DNA from: Candidatus Gastranaerophilales bacterium
GTDB taxonomy: Bacteria > Cyanobacteriota > Vampirovibrionia > Gastranaerophilales > Gastranaerophilaceae
Length of the DNA: 5,489 nucleotides
NCBI GenBank assembly: GCA_021202305.1
Contig: JAJQDG010000080.1
Coordinates: forward strand, 1 to 5,489
Direction of reading: 5' to 3'
Each line of letters begins with the position of its first letter. Within the stretch, counting starts at the first letter, position 1. Position numbers and translations under genes: made by a program. Positions 1 through 5,489 of this stretch are shown here, one piece after another. Under the pieces are notes generated by a model, which saw only the letters and a list, made by a program, of their open reading frames with translations, was not told where the DNA came from and did not search any database.

Positions 1-455
1 CTATAATATTTTCACTTCAAAATGCCTCCGGTTTGTCAGAACTTATTGAAATAGAGGATGAAATTTCTCTATTGGATACTAACGGCTCTAACCCTAAAAA
101 AGGTGATAAAAAAACAGAGGTTCAACATATTTTTTATAATGATGTTGAAATTCTTCTCGGCAAAAACAATAAACAAAACGATTTCTTGATAAAAAAACTT
201 TCTTCCCCCGAAGATATCTGGCTGCATGCTGCATTTGCCCCTTCGAGCCATGTTATAATTAAAACCCAAAATGGCAGGGTGCAGATTCAAGATGATGTTT
301 TATTATATGCGGCAAAAATTGTTAAAGAAAACTCTCCCTATAAAGGTTTAAATAAGGCGCAAATTATTTATACAAAAAGAAAATTTATTAAACGCCCGCC
401 TGATACACCTTTAGGGTATGTAACATACAGAGGCGAAAAGGAAATAACAGTCTGA
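1..455 (+). CDS. NFACT family protein (RqcH/FbpA-type), C-terminal part, truncated by the window edge
   Basis: The reading frame is open from position 3 to the TGA at 453-455 with no stop before the left edge, so this is the 3' end of a longer gene. The TTG at 33 is an internal Leu codon and not a credible start. The visible protein begins with the end of a helical segment (LSELIEIEDEI), then a lysine-rich linker, then an NFACT-R (DUF814) domain. That domain shows VEILLGKNNKQNDFL, DIWLHA, SSHVII, an AAKIVKENS helix, YTKRKFIKRP and a terminal GYVTYRGEKEITV strand. In the family, full-length proteins (about 550-600 residues) bind 60S/50S-peptidyl-tRNA complexes, and bacterial RqcH adds C-terminal alanine tails to stalled nascent chains. 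The NFACT-N domain that would show competence for tRNA recruitment lies outside the window, so RqcH function is inferred. The gene converges on recR with no intergenic base and no terminator hairpin at its end. Confidence 0.88.
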   Translation, partial: IIFSLQNASGLSELIEIEDEISLLDTNGSNPKKGDKKTEVQHIFYNDVEILLGKNNKQNDFLIKKLSSPEDIWLHAAFAPSSHVIIKTQNGRVQIQDDVLLYAAKIVKENSPYKGLNKAQIIYTKRKFIKRPPDTPLGYVTYRGEKEITV

Positions 456-1052
456 TTATACTTCCTGACGTGTTTCAATGGCTCGAATCAGGGTCAATTC
501 ATCTGTATATTCAAGTTCGCTTCCAATCGGAATGCCGTATGAAATTCTTGAAACCTTTATGCCAAACGGCTTTAAGAGTTTTGATAAATAAAGTGCAGTG
601 GCTTCTCCTTCAACAGAAGGATTTAGCGCCAAAATTACCTCTTTTATTTCATTTTCATGAACTCTTTTTAAAAGCTCTTTTATTTTTATGTCATCAGGTC
701 CAATGCCGTCCATAGGCGAAATAAGCCCTTGCAGAACGTGATATTGCCCCGAATATTCATTTGTTTTTTCTATTGCAAAAAGGTCTTTTGCTTCTGCAAC
801 AACGCAAATAGTTTCGCGGCTTCTTGAAGTATTAGTGCAAATTTCGCATGGGTCGTTTGATGAAATATTATAGCAGTTTGAACAGTATTTTATTGTAGTT
901 TTAGCCTCTACCATCGCATTTGCAAAACTTTCAACTTCGGGTTTTTCCATTTTTAATATATAAAGAGCCAGTCTCTGCGCTGTTTTTGGACCAATTGAGG
1001 GTAATTTCTGAAAATACTCAATTAATCTTAGAAGCGGTTTAGTATATTCCAT
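456..1052 (-). CDS. recR: Recombination mediator protein RecR
   Basis: This encodes a 198-residue protein, the usual RecR length. RecR works with RecO (and RecF) to load RecA at single-strand gaps and forms a ring clamp on DNA. Visible parts in order are a helix-hairpin-helix region (about 8-35, LPSIGPKTAQRLA), a four-cysteine zinc finger (C57, C60, C69, C72), a Toprim domain starting at VVAEAKD with E87 and continuing through ALNPSVEGEAT (144-152), and the C-terminal GIPIGSELEYTDELTL segment (173-188). The motif more often reads GG where this protein has G177-S178; I regard that as ordinary variation. The ATG overlaps the ybaB stop by one base (TAATG), which fixes the start and suggests translational coupling. 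A GGGA eight bases before the start is the only weak ribosome-binding candidate. The TAA stop abuts the TGA of the convergent NFACT gene. Confidence 0.97.
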   Translation of the reverse strand: MEYTKPLLRLIEYFQKLPSIGPKTAQRLALYILKMEKPEVESFANAMVEAKTTIKYCSNCYNISSNDPCEICTNTSRSRETICVVAEAKDLFAIEKTNEYSGQYHVLQGLISPMDGIGPDDIKIKELLKRVHENEIKEVILALNPSVEGEATALYLSKLLKPFGIKVSRISYGIPIGSELEYTDELTLIRAIETRQEV

Positions 1053-1381
1053 TAAAATAATCCCGGAATGCTGATTCCGCCGGTTACGGCTTTCATCTTG
1101 GCTTCCATTACATTTTGCGCTTCGCTGTAAGCATTATTCATTGCCTGTGTGATTAAATCTTCCAATAGTTCAATCGTTTCATCATCAACAGAATCAGGAT
1201 TTTCGGGATTTATTGCACTTTTTTGAAGTTTAATGCTTTTGAATTTTGACTGCCCCGTCAAAGTAACCGTAACGGCACTGCCCGATTTTCCTTCTACGGT
1301 GATACCATTTAATTCGTCCTGTACTTCTTTGAGCTTTTTTTGCATTTTTTGCGCCTGCTGCATCATTTGTATCATGTTCAT
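1052..1381 (-). CDS. YbaB/EbfC family nucleoid-associated protein
   Basis: From the ATG at 1381 this is a 109-residue protein, typical for the family. YbaB/EbfC proteins are small dimeric DNA-binding proteins linked to nucleoid organisation and usually encoded just before recR, as here. The sequence shows an N-terminal Met/Gln/Lys-rich amphipathic helix (MIQMMQQAQKMQKKLKEVQ), a central beta region with ITVEGKSGSAVTVTLTGQ, and a C-terminal helix (DLITQAMNNAYSEAQNVMEA) followed by GGISIPGLF. A TTG at 1396 opens the same frame five codons earlier. I prefer the ATG because GGGAGAG at 1388-1394 sits six bases before it and would lie inside the longer reading frame. dnaX, the common neighbour upstream of this pair, is absent; the next gene upstream is divergent. 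The exact binding specificity cannot be read from sequence. Confidence 0.94.
   Translation of the reverse strand: MNMIQMMQQAQKMQKKLKEVQDELNGITVEGKSGSAVTVTLTGQSKFKSIKLQKSAINPENPDSVDDETIELLEDLITQAMNNAYSEAQNVMEAKMKAVTGGISIPGLF
1064..1079 (-). other. Small perfect hairpin just before the recR start
   Basis: CGGAAT and ATTCCG form a perfect six-pair stem with a four-base loop, inside the last codons of ybaB. On the transcript it ends 11 bases before the recR ATG, at the place where a ribosome would initiate. No T-run follows, so it is not a terminator. A role in coupling recR translation to ybaB translation is possible but is inference; it may equally be a coincidence of coding sequence. Confidence 0.3.
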
Positions 1382-1387
1382 ATATAT

Positions 1388-1394
1388 CTCTCCC
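1388..1394 (-). promoter_or_regulatory. Ribosome binding site of ybaB
   Basis: GGGAGAG on the minus strand lies six bases upstream of the ATG at 1381. It is the best Shine-Dalgarno-like sequence in the window and is the reason for choosing that ATG over the in-frame TTG at 1396. Confidence 0.65.
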
Positions 1395-1411
1395 AATATC
1401 TTATAGTATTA

Positions 1412-1420
1412 TGCTATAAT
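1412..1420 (+). promoter_or_regulatory. Extended -10 promoter candidate for the metalloprotease gene
   Basis: TGCTATAAT is an exact extended -10 element (TGn plus TATAAT at 1415-1420). No good -35 hexamer is present at 17-18 bases upstream, which extended -10 promoters can tolerate. The expected transcription start is near 1427, only about four bases before the ATG at 1431. If both are right, the mRNA is essentially leaderless, which agrees with the lack of any purine-rich ribosome binding site ahead of that ATG. A second TATAAT at 1427-1432 overlaps the ATG itself and would be incompatible with that start. Confidence 0.42.
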
Positions 1421-1424
1421 TTCT

Positions 1425-1430
1425 ATTATA
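1425..1430 (-). promoter_or_regulatory. -10 promoter candidate for ybaB-recR
   Basis: The minus strand reads TATAAT here. A transcript would start near 1418 and have a leader of about 37 bases containing the GGGAGAG ribosome binding site, which fits ybaB well. The -35 side is poor: TTGCAG lies 18 bases upstream and matches only the first three bases of the consensus. A perfect TTGACA occurs further upstream at 1462-1467, but at the wrong distance. The element lies within a few bases of the plus-strand -10, so the two promoters would overlap. Confidence 0.38.
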
Positions 1431-2207
1431 ATGCAAAATGTAACTTACCTGCAATATTGTTTGTCAAAGGGGGGGCGCCTTTCGCGCTGGCCTCAAAGTC
1501 TAATGCCCCTTGCGGTGTATATTGCGCCTTTCAGGTGGTATAAATCCATGTCGGAAACAGACGGATACAGGTATCGCCAAATGGTAATAAACGCCTTTAA
1601 TACGTGGCAATCTGCGCTTGGTGGACTTGTCCGGTTTAATCTTGTTACAAATCTAAATGATTCAAACTTGAATTTAGAATGGAAACGGGTAGAGAGAAAA
1701 TCTCTCGGCAATTGTCAGTTTAATTTTGATGAATACGGGCGTTTTTATTCCGCAGAAGTCAATATAGGGCTTTCTGACGGCATTATTCATAAAAAGTATA
1801 TGGATGAAAATGAAGTATACCATACAATTTTACATGAAATAGGGCATGCGATAGGTCTGGGGCATTCTCCCAATGTTGAAGATATTATGTACACCCCGCA
1901 CCAGTATGGGCGTGTAAACCTCACCATGGCGGATATTCAAACTGCACGATTCTTATATAAGTTTGAAGTAGGCAAAACTCAATCGCAAATATTAAATCAA
2001 TATTCACACCTCGGCGCAAGAAATTTGGATCATCTTGTTACAATTTTACTCGGGGAAAAATCCGGTTTTCAAAAAACGCTTGACGGCTTAAAAAACCCTG
2101 TTGATAAGGATTTAATCGAAGAAAACGCCAATATCGGCGAATTAAAAAAATATTTAATGCAAATTCACAGTTTAAAATTCAATTTTGATAAAGATAATAA
2201 AATTTAA
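1431..2207 (+). CDS. Matrixin-like (M10A-type) zinc metalloprotease without a visible signal peptide
   Basis: This 258-residue protein carries a complete metzincin site, HEIGHAIGLGH at 135-145, with zinc ligands H135, H139 and H145 and catalytic E136. The Met-turn follows at DIMYTPHQ with M153. Before it come an RWP...MPLAVYI strand (19-31), a helix (about 45-62) and an edge-strand region around SAEVNIGLSDG (107-117). After the site, LTMADIQTARFLY (164-176) resembles the last helix of matrixin catalytic domains. Residues about 180-258 are a charged tail I do not recognise. No N-terminal hydrophobic signal segment is visible, so the product looks cytosolic or exported by another route. I chose the ATG at 1431 because the conserved strand begins near residue 19 and an in-frame TAG lies at 1404-1406. 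No ribosome binding site precedes it. A run of seven G (1469-1475) lies in codons 13-15. Substrate unknown. Confidence 0.88.
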   Translation: MQNVTYLQYCLSKGGRLSRWPQSLMPLAVYIAPFRWYKSMSETDGYRYRQMVINAFNTWQSALGGLVRFNLVTNLNDSNLNLEWKRVERKSLGNCQFNFDEYGRFYSAEVNIGLSDGIIHKKYMDENEVYHTILHEIGHAIGLGHSPNVEDIMYTPHQYGRVNLTMADIQTARFLYKFEVGKTQSQILNQYSHLGARNLDHLVTILLGEKSGFQKTLDGLKNPVDKDLIEENANIGELKKYLMQIHSLKFNFDKDNKI

Positions 2208-2213
2208 AACAAA

Positions 2214-2243
2214 GAAAAACCTCCTTTGTAATGGAGGTTTTTC
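2214..2243. terminator. Bidirectional intrinsic terminator between the protease and pilin genes
   Basis: An 11-pair perfect stem (2214-2224 with 2233-2243) encloses an eight-base loop. Its GC-rich core is CCTCC/GGAGG and the outer part is A on one arm and T on the other, giving TTTTT on each strand at the stem's 3' side. It sits 7 bases after the protease stop and 18 bases after the pilin stop, so it can serve both convergent genes. Confidence 0.85.
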
Positions 2244-2260
2244 ATAAATATATTTCTAAA

Positions 2261-2521
2261 TTACTCGTCTGTATCGCCAATAAATTTGCAGGTGTTATCA
2301 TCTTCGTTCCATTGAAAATCGTCACCCATGGCAGAACATGCATTTCTGCCGGCATTTTCCGCGCCATCGCCAACGGTATCTGCCGCGCTTCTTAATGTAG
2401 AGCCGATATTGTTACCCAACAATTGCAGGGCAGCAATTGCAACAACCGCAACCATTGCAAGAATAAGAGCGTATTCTATCAAGCTCTGAGCTTTTTTCTT
2501 AGAATTTAAAACAAATTTCAT
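2261..2521 (-). CDS. Flp-like (type IVb) prepilin
   Basis: This 86-residue protein has a short basic leader (MKFVLNSKKKA), then QSLIEYALILAMVAVVAIAAL, the hallmark of Flp/TadE-type pilins. Placing cleavage between A11 and Q12 puts the conserved glutamate E16 at mature position +5 followed by Y17, as in Flp pilins. The residue before the cut is Ala instead of the usual Gly. The single membrane helix spans about 15-36. The mature protein would be 75 residues. Its tail (40-86) is longer than in the smallest Flp pilins, acidic, and holds C62 and C78, which could form a disulfide loop. The family assembles into adhesive or secretion-linked pili through a Tad-type ATPase and a prepilin peptidase, none of which is encoded here. 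AAGG at 2531-2534 lies nine bases before the ATG. The gene stands alone between two terminators, so it is likely a single-gene transcript. Confidence 0.83.
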   Translation of the reverse strand: MKFVLNSKKKAQSLIEYALILAMVAVVAIAALQLLGNNIGSTLRSAADTVGDGAENAGRNACSAMGDDFQWNEDDNTCKFIGDTDE

Positions 2522-2546
2522 ACAGAATAACCTTCATTCACTGTTC

Positions 2547-2577
2547 ACTATAACATAATAATAACACAATTTTTCAA
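2547..2577 (-). promoter_or_regulatory. Promoter candidate for the pilin gene
   Basis: On the minus strand TTGAAA (2572-2577) and TATAGT (2547-2552) are separated by 19 bases, and TGT directly before the -10 makes it an extended -10. The expected start near 2540 gives a leader of about 19 bases with AAGG in it. An alternative further upstream is TTGAAA (2640-2645) with an extended -10 TGGCATAAT (2619-2627), but its spacer is only 15 bases. Confidence 0.42.
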
Positions 2578-2581
2578 ACCG

Positions 2582-2606
2582 GTAAATATATTTAAAATTT
2601 ATTTAC
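2582..2606. repeat. AT-rich near-perfect palindrome upstream of the pilin promoter
   Basis: Two 12-base arms meet at a single central base (2594). Eleven of twelve positions pair; only 2589/2599 (T/T) does not. The outer bases are GTAAAT and ATTTAC. It lies directly upstream of the -35 candidate at 2572-2577, where an activator site or an AT-rich promoter-enhancing element would be expected. If transcription starts at the alternative upstream promoter, the palindrome would be in the RNA leader. In an AT-rich intergenic region part of the symmetry could be chance. Confidence 0.45.
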
Positions 2607-2656
2607 ATCATATTATGTATTATGCCACACTTTATCTGCTTTCAAACACTAATAAC

Positions 2657-2690
2657 AAAAAAACGAGCCTCTTTTAAAAAAAGGAGGCTC
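2657..2690 (-). terminator. Intrinsic terminator of rpsP
   Basis: On the minus strand GAGCCTC (2684-2690) pairs with GAGGCTC (2665-2671), a perfect seven-pair GC-rich stem with further A/T pairing inside after one mismatch. It is followed by one G and seven T (2657-2663). It begins 19 bases after the rpsP stop and separates rpsP from the pilin gene. Confidence 0.88.
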
Positions 2691-2709
2691 ATAAAGTGTT
2701 CTTTTTAAA

Positions 2710-3072
2710 TTATTCTTTTGAAGTGTCTGCACTCTCTGAAGCTTGTGCAGCCTCAGCTTCTTGTTTTTTCTGTTCTTCAAGTTTTGCAAGCGCCTTGCGC
2801 GAAAGTTTTTGTTCGGATTTTTTATTATAAACAAGCGCGCCGTTTTCGTCACAATTTTTAATTAAATATGTAACTGTTTCGCTGACTTTTGCGCCCTTTT
2901 TAATCCAATTCTCAGCGCTTACTTTATTTAACTTCATTTCCTTTGTTTTAGGATTATAATGCCCCAATTCTTCTATCGGTGCGCCCTGTCTTTTTTCTCT
3001 GGAGTCAATCACAACAATTCTGTATGTCGGATTTTTTTTGTACCCGAGTCTTTTAAGTCTTATTTTAACCAC
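2710..3072 (-). CDS. rpsP: 30S ribosomal protein bS16 with a long C-terminal tail
   Basis: bS16 is a primary small-subunit protein that binds 16S rRNA and helps assembly of the 5' domain. The first 80 or so residues are canonical: MVKIRLKRLG at the start, KKNPTYRIVVIDSREKR (12-28), PIEELGHYNP (32-41), and a helix with WIKKGAKVSETV (56-67). The start codon is GTG, chosen because it reproduces the family's standard N-terminus; no strong ribosome binding site precedes it. The family is commonly about 75-90 residues, while this one has 120. The extra segment (about 84-120) is rich in Lys, Ala, Glu and Gln, first basic and then acidic, and looks like a low-complexity helix or disordered tail. The 94-base gap to thrC shows no convincing promoter or terminator, so read-through from hom-thrC is possible. 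Usual partners rimM and trmD do not follow. Confidence 0.97.
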   Translation of the reverse strand: MVKIRLKRLGYKKNPTYRIVVIDSREKRQGAPIEELGHYNPKTKEMKLNKVSAENWIKKGAKVSETVTYLIKNCDENGALVYNKKSEQKLSRKALAKLEEQKKQEAEAAQASESADTSKE

Positions 3073-3166
3073 TTTTTTACTGTCTTTCTTTTATCTTTTC
3101 ATTCAACTTGTCTACTATCAAAACACAAAGAAAAATTCATTGCAAGCCTTTTTCTTTTTTAAACGG

Positions 3167-4222
3167 CTAAATCTTCATCAGAGCCGTAATATCTTTTAGG
3201 CTGCTTGTTGTTTTTTGAACTTTTGATTTTGCGTTTTTAATTGCGCAATCAGGATCTTTCAAGCCGTTTCCTGTCAGTATGCAAACTATTTTTGAATTTG
3301 GCTTAATTTTATCTTTTAATTTGATTAATCCTGCAACGCTTGCAGCACTTGCAGGCTCGCAGAATACACCTTCTACAGCTGCAAGCAGACTGTGTGCTTC
3401 AAGGATTTTTTCATCACTTACCATGTCAATTGTGCCGTTTGATTCATCTCTTGCGTTTTCTGCTTTTTTCCAGCTTGCAGGGTTTCCTATTCTTATTGCC
3501 GTTGCTATTGTTTCAGGGTGCAAAACTCTTTCGCCCCTTACGATAGGTGCGGCGCCTTCAGCTTGTATGCCCATCATTTTTGGAAGTTTTGTACATTTTT
3601 TATGTTCATAAAATTCTTTATACCCCTTCCAGTATGCTGTTATGTTTCCGGCATTTCCAACGGGAATAAAATGATAATCCGGCGCATCTTCAAGAGATTC
3701 AACTATTTCAAATGCACCTGTTTTTTGCCCTTCAATTCTGTAAGGATTCAGTGAATTTACAAGGGTAATCGGATATTTTGAGGAAATTTCCTTCACTGCT
3801 TCAAGCGCTTCATCAAAATTTCCGTTAATTGCAATAACTTCAGCACCGTACATCATGGCTTGAGAAAGCTTGCCAAGAGCAATATATCCGTCAGGTATTA
3901 AAACATAGCATTTCAGCCCCGCACTTGCGCCGTATGCAGCAGCAGCAGCTGAAGTATTTCCTGTTGAAGCGCAGATTATAGCCTTAGAACCTTCTTCTTT
4001 TGCTTTTGATACAGCCATTGTCATGCCTCTGTCTTTAAAGCTGCCTGTCGGGTTTGAACCTTCGTATTTTAAATAAATTTCGCACATTTCAAGCCCGATT
4101 TCTTTTGCAAGATTTTTCGCGCGAATTAAGGGTGTATTGCCTTCGCAAAGTGTTACAACCGGAGTTTTGTCGCTTACCGGAAGAAATTCTCTGTATTTAT
4201 TTATTAAACCTTCGTATCTCAT
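3167..4222 (-). CDS. thrC: Threonine synthase
   Basis: This 351-residue PLP enzyme converts O-phosphohomoserine to threonine and phosphate in the cytosol. It belongs to the short, fold-type II class without the extra N-terminal domain of the E. coli enzyme. Visible marks are EGNTPLIRA (27-35), the PLP-lysine motif GSFKDRG with K63, [15 protein letters not shown] (85-99) for substrate and cofactor binding, the glycine-rich PVGNAGN phosphate loop (187-193), and LTGNGLKDP (316-324) near the C-terminus. The ATG follows the hom stop directly (TAA then ATG, same frame), with AAGGG at 4231-4235 inside hom eight bases upstream. This points to translational coupling in one operon. Homoserine kinase, needed to make its substrate, is not in the window. 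The TAG stop is followed only by a weak hairpin with no clear T-run. Confidence 0.97.
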   Translation of the reverse strand: MRYEGLINKYREFLPVSDKTPVVTLCEGNTPLIRAKNLAKEIGLEMCEIYLKYEGSNPTGSFKDRGMTMAVSKAKEEGSKAIICASTGNTSAAAAAYGASAGLKCYVLIPDGYIALGKLSQAMMYGAEVIAINGNFDEALEAVKEISSKYPITLVNSLNPYRIEGQKTGAFEIVESLEDAPDYHFIPVGNAGNITAYWKGYKEFYEHKKCTKLPKMMGIQAEGAAPIVRGERVLHPETIATAIRIGNPASWKKAENARDESNGTIDMVSDEKILEAHSLLAAVEGVFCEPASAASVAGLIKLKDKIKPNSKIVCILTGNGLKDPDCAIKNAKSKVQKTTSSLKDITALMKI

Positions 4223-5479
4223 TTATATAACCCTTATTAAATTTGTAACTTCGATATTTTGCATTTTTAGTTCTTTTATTGCATTTTGCATATCTGCTTC
4301 AAGCGTTAAATCAGTAATTGCAACAATTAAGGCGGTATTATCCTCTTTTACGCCTTTTTGAAGCAAGCTTTGAAGATTAATATTGTTTATTGCGCAAACC
4401 GTGCCTATTGTGCCTATTATACCTCTTGTATTAGGTGCATTTAACGCTATAAAATAAGAGTTTTCGGTGTCTAAAATGTTTTTTTGAATTGCCAAATCGT
4501 CTGATTTTACCCGCATGGCAGGAAGAATTGTATCTGTATATGCAATTTCAGATGCTATTGCTAAAATATCCCCGACAACAGAACTTGCTGTGGGCGATTC
4601 ACCGGCGCCCGGGCCTGTAAACATGACTTGTCCGACAGGATGACCTTCCAAAAGAACAGTATTTACGGCATTTGTAATTTTTGCAACCATACCGCCTTTT
4701 TTAACAAGAACAGGATGTACCCTTATATCAAGAGTATCCTGTACTTTTCGTGCAAGCCCGAGAAGCTTGATTTTATATCCCAATTCTTTTGCAAAAGCAA
4801 TATCGTCTTTTGAAATTTTTGTTATACCTTCATGGTAAATTTTTGAACAATCAATTTTTTTATGAAAAACAATGTTTGCAAGAATTGCAATTTTAAACAT
4901 TGTGTCATATCCTTCAACGTCATTTGTGGGGTCAGCTTCAGCATATCCCAGAGCTTGAGCTTGTTTTAAGCATTCTTCATAAGATAGGCCTTCTTCTTCC
5001 ATTTTGGTCAGGATGTAGTTTGTCGTGCCGTTTAAAATGCCCGTAACTTTCGTAAATTCATTTCCTCTAAGCGTGCTTTTAATAGGCCCTATAATGGGGA
5101 TACCGCCCGCAACTGCAGCTTCATAAAGGATAGTTACGTTATTTTCATTTGCAAGCGCAAAAAGTTCATCGCCTTTTTTTGCCAGAAGCTCTTTATTTGC
5201 GGTTACAACATGTTTTTTATTTTTTATAGCAGTCTTTAAAACTTCAAAACACGGGTCAATTCCGCCTGCCACCTCAACAACTGCATCAATTTCAGGGTCA
5301 TTCGCAATTTCAAAAGGATCTGTTGTAATTTTTTTAACTTCAACTTCTCTTTTTTTGTTTATATTGCGAACCGCGGCTTTTACTATTTGAATATTTTCAA
5401 ACCTTGATAATGTTTTTACAACGCCGGTGCCGACAACACCAAGCCCTATTATTCCGATTTTTAAAATATTATTTTCCAT
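4223..5479 (-). CDS. hom: Homoserine dehydrogenase with ACT domain
   Basis: This 418-residue protein reduces aspartate semialdehyde to homoserine with NAD(P)H, the branch point to threonine and methionine. The N-terminal Rossmann fold has GLGVVG (12-17, GxGxxG) and TANKELLA (93-100). The catalytic domain shows ILNGTTNYIL (148-157) and GYAEADP with E181, then GYDTMFKIAILA with D192 and K196, matching the family's catalytic acid and lysine. MFTGPGAGESPTASSVVGD (286-304) closes the substrate site. An ACT domain (about 339-418) provides the usual allosteric threonine-binding module; feedback inhibition is expected from the family and not shown here. It is the monofunctional form, without an aspartokinase domain. 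The start is near the window edge: only ten bases lie upstream, and they show no ribosome binding site, so the promoter and any earlier operon gene are outside. The length and N-terminal GxG position support the ATG at 5479. Confidence 0.97.
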   Translation of the reverse strand: MENNILKIGIIGLGVVGTGVVKTLSRFENIQIVKAAVRNINKKREVEVKKITTDPFEIANDPEIDAVVEVAGGIDPCFEVLKTAIKNKKHVVTANKELLAKKGDELFALANENNVTILYEAAVAGGIPIIGPIKSTLRGNEFTKVTGILNGTTNYILTKMEEEGLSYEECLKQAQALGYAEADPTNDVEGYDTMFKIAILANIVFHKKIDCSKIYHEGITKISKDDIAFAKELGYKIKLLGLARKVQDTLDIRVHPVLVKKGGMVAKITNAVNTVLLEGHPVGQVMFTGPGAGESPTASSVVGDILAIASEIAYTDTILPAMRVKSDDLAIQKNILDTENSYFIALNAPNTRGIIGTIGTVCAINNINLQSLLQKGVKEDNTALIVAITDLTLEADMQNAIKELKMQNIEVTNLIRVI

Positions 5480-5489
5480 AGGAAAAAAT

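Noticed and set aside
33..455. TTG at 33 as the start of a 140-residue free-standing NFACT-R protein
   Set aside because: The frame is open to the window edge and the upstream codons read naturally into the helical segment seen in full-length NFACT proteins, so the gene is cut by the window and not short.
1394..1396. TTG start for ybaB giving 114 residues
   Set aside because: A strong ribosome binding site lies within those extra codons and is correctly spaced for the ATG at 1381, which also gives the normal family length.
1462..1467. Perfect TTGACA on the minus strand as the -35 of ybaB
   Set aside because: The hexamer 17 bases downstream is GTTACA, a poor -10, and the real TATAAT is 31 bases away. 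It also lies inside the protease coding region.
3073..3166. Possible promoter or thrC terminator in the gap between thrC and rpsP
   Set aside because: The best -35/-10 pair (TTGCAA with GATAGT) has a 20-base spacer, and the only hairpin is a four-pair AGCC/GGCT stem with a long loop. Neither is convincing.
3279..3754. Plus-strand open frames opposite thrC
   Set aside because: They overlap a fully convincing gene on the other strand, show no family motif and are explained by the codon bias of thrC.
3930..3955. GCA/GCT-rich triplet run that looks like a microsatellite
   Set aside because: It encodes the conserved Ala-rich helix of threonine synthase after the ASTGNTS motif, so coding constraint explains it.

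Overview
This is an AT-rich bacterial window with compact gene spacing, standard start codons (ATG, one GTG) and all three stop codons in use. It carries eight protein genes and no RNA gene, insertion sequence, CRISPR array or phage gene that I can see. The mix of proteins (an NFACT/RqcH-type protein, RecR, YbaB/EbfC, bS16, a cyanobacterial-style threonine synthase, a Flp-like pilin and a matrixin-type metalloprotease) would fit a non-photosynthetic cyanobacterial relative such as Gastranaerophilales/Vampirovibrionia. That placement is inferred from general flavour and not proven; other AT-rich bacterial phyla are possible.

Layout. Positions 1-455 (+) hold the C-terminal end of an RqcH/FbpA-type NFACT protein that enters from the left edge. 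It meets recR tail to tail with no base between the stop codons. recR (456-1052, -) is translated with the upstream ybaB (1052-1381, -) through a one-base TAATG overlap. A 49-base divergent region with candidate promoters for both strands separates ybaB from a matrixin-like zinc protease gene (1431-2207, +). That gene ends at a hairpin able to terminate both strands and faces a single small Flp-like pilin gene (2261-2521, -). Upstream of the pilin lie a promoter-like sequence, a near-perfect AT-rich palindrome and the terminator of rpsP (2710-3072, -). Further upstream on the same strand are thrC (3167-4222) and hom (4223-5479), which abut exactly and form a threonine-pathway operon.

How the genes work together. 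hom and thrC make the first committed step and the last step of threonine synthesis; homoserine kinase is not in the window. ybaB and recR are a classic nucleoid/DNA-repair pair. rpsP and the NFACT gene belong to ribosome function and ribosome quality control. The accessory part is 1.4-2.65 kb: a metalloprotease with no recognisable export signal and an isolated pilin with an unusual C-terminal tail, both under apparently separate control. I see no strong evidence for an undescribed multi-gene system. The points most worth a second look are this protease, the pilin and the palindrome upstream of it.
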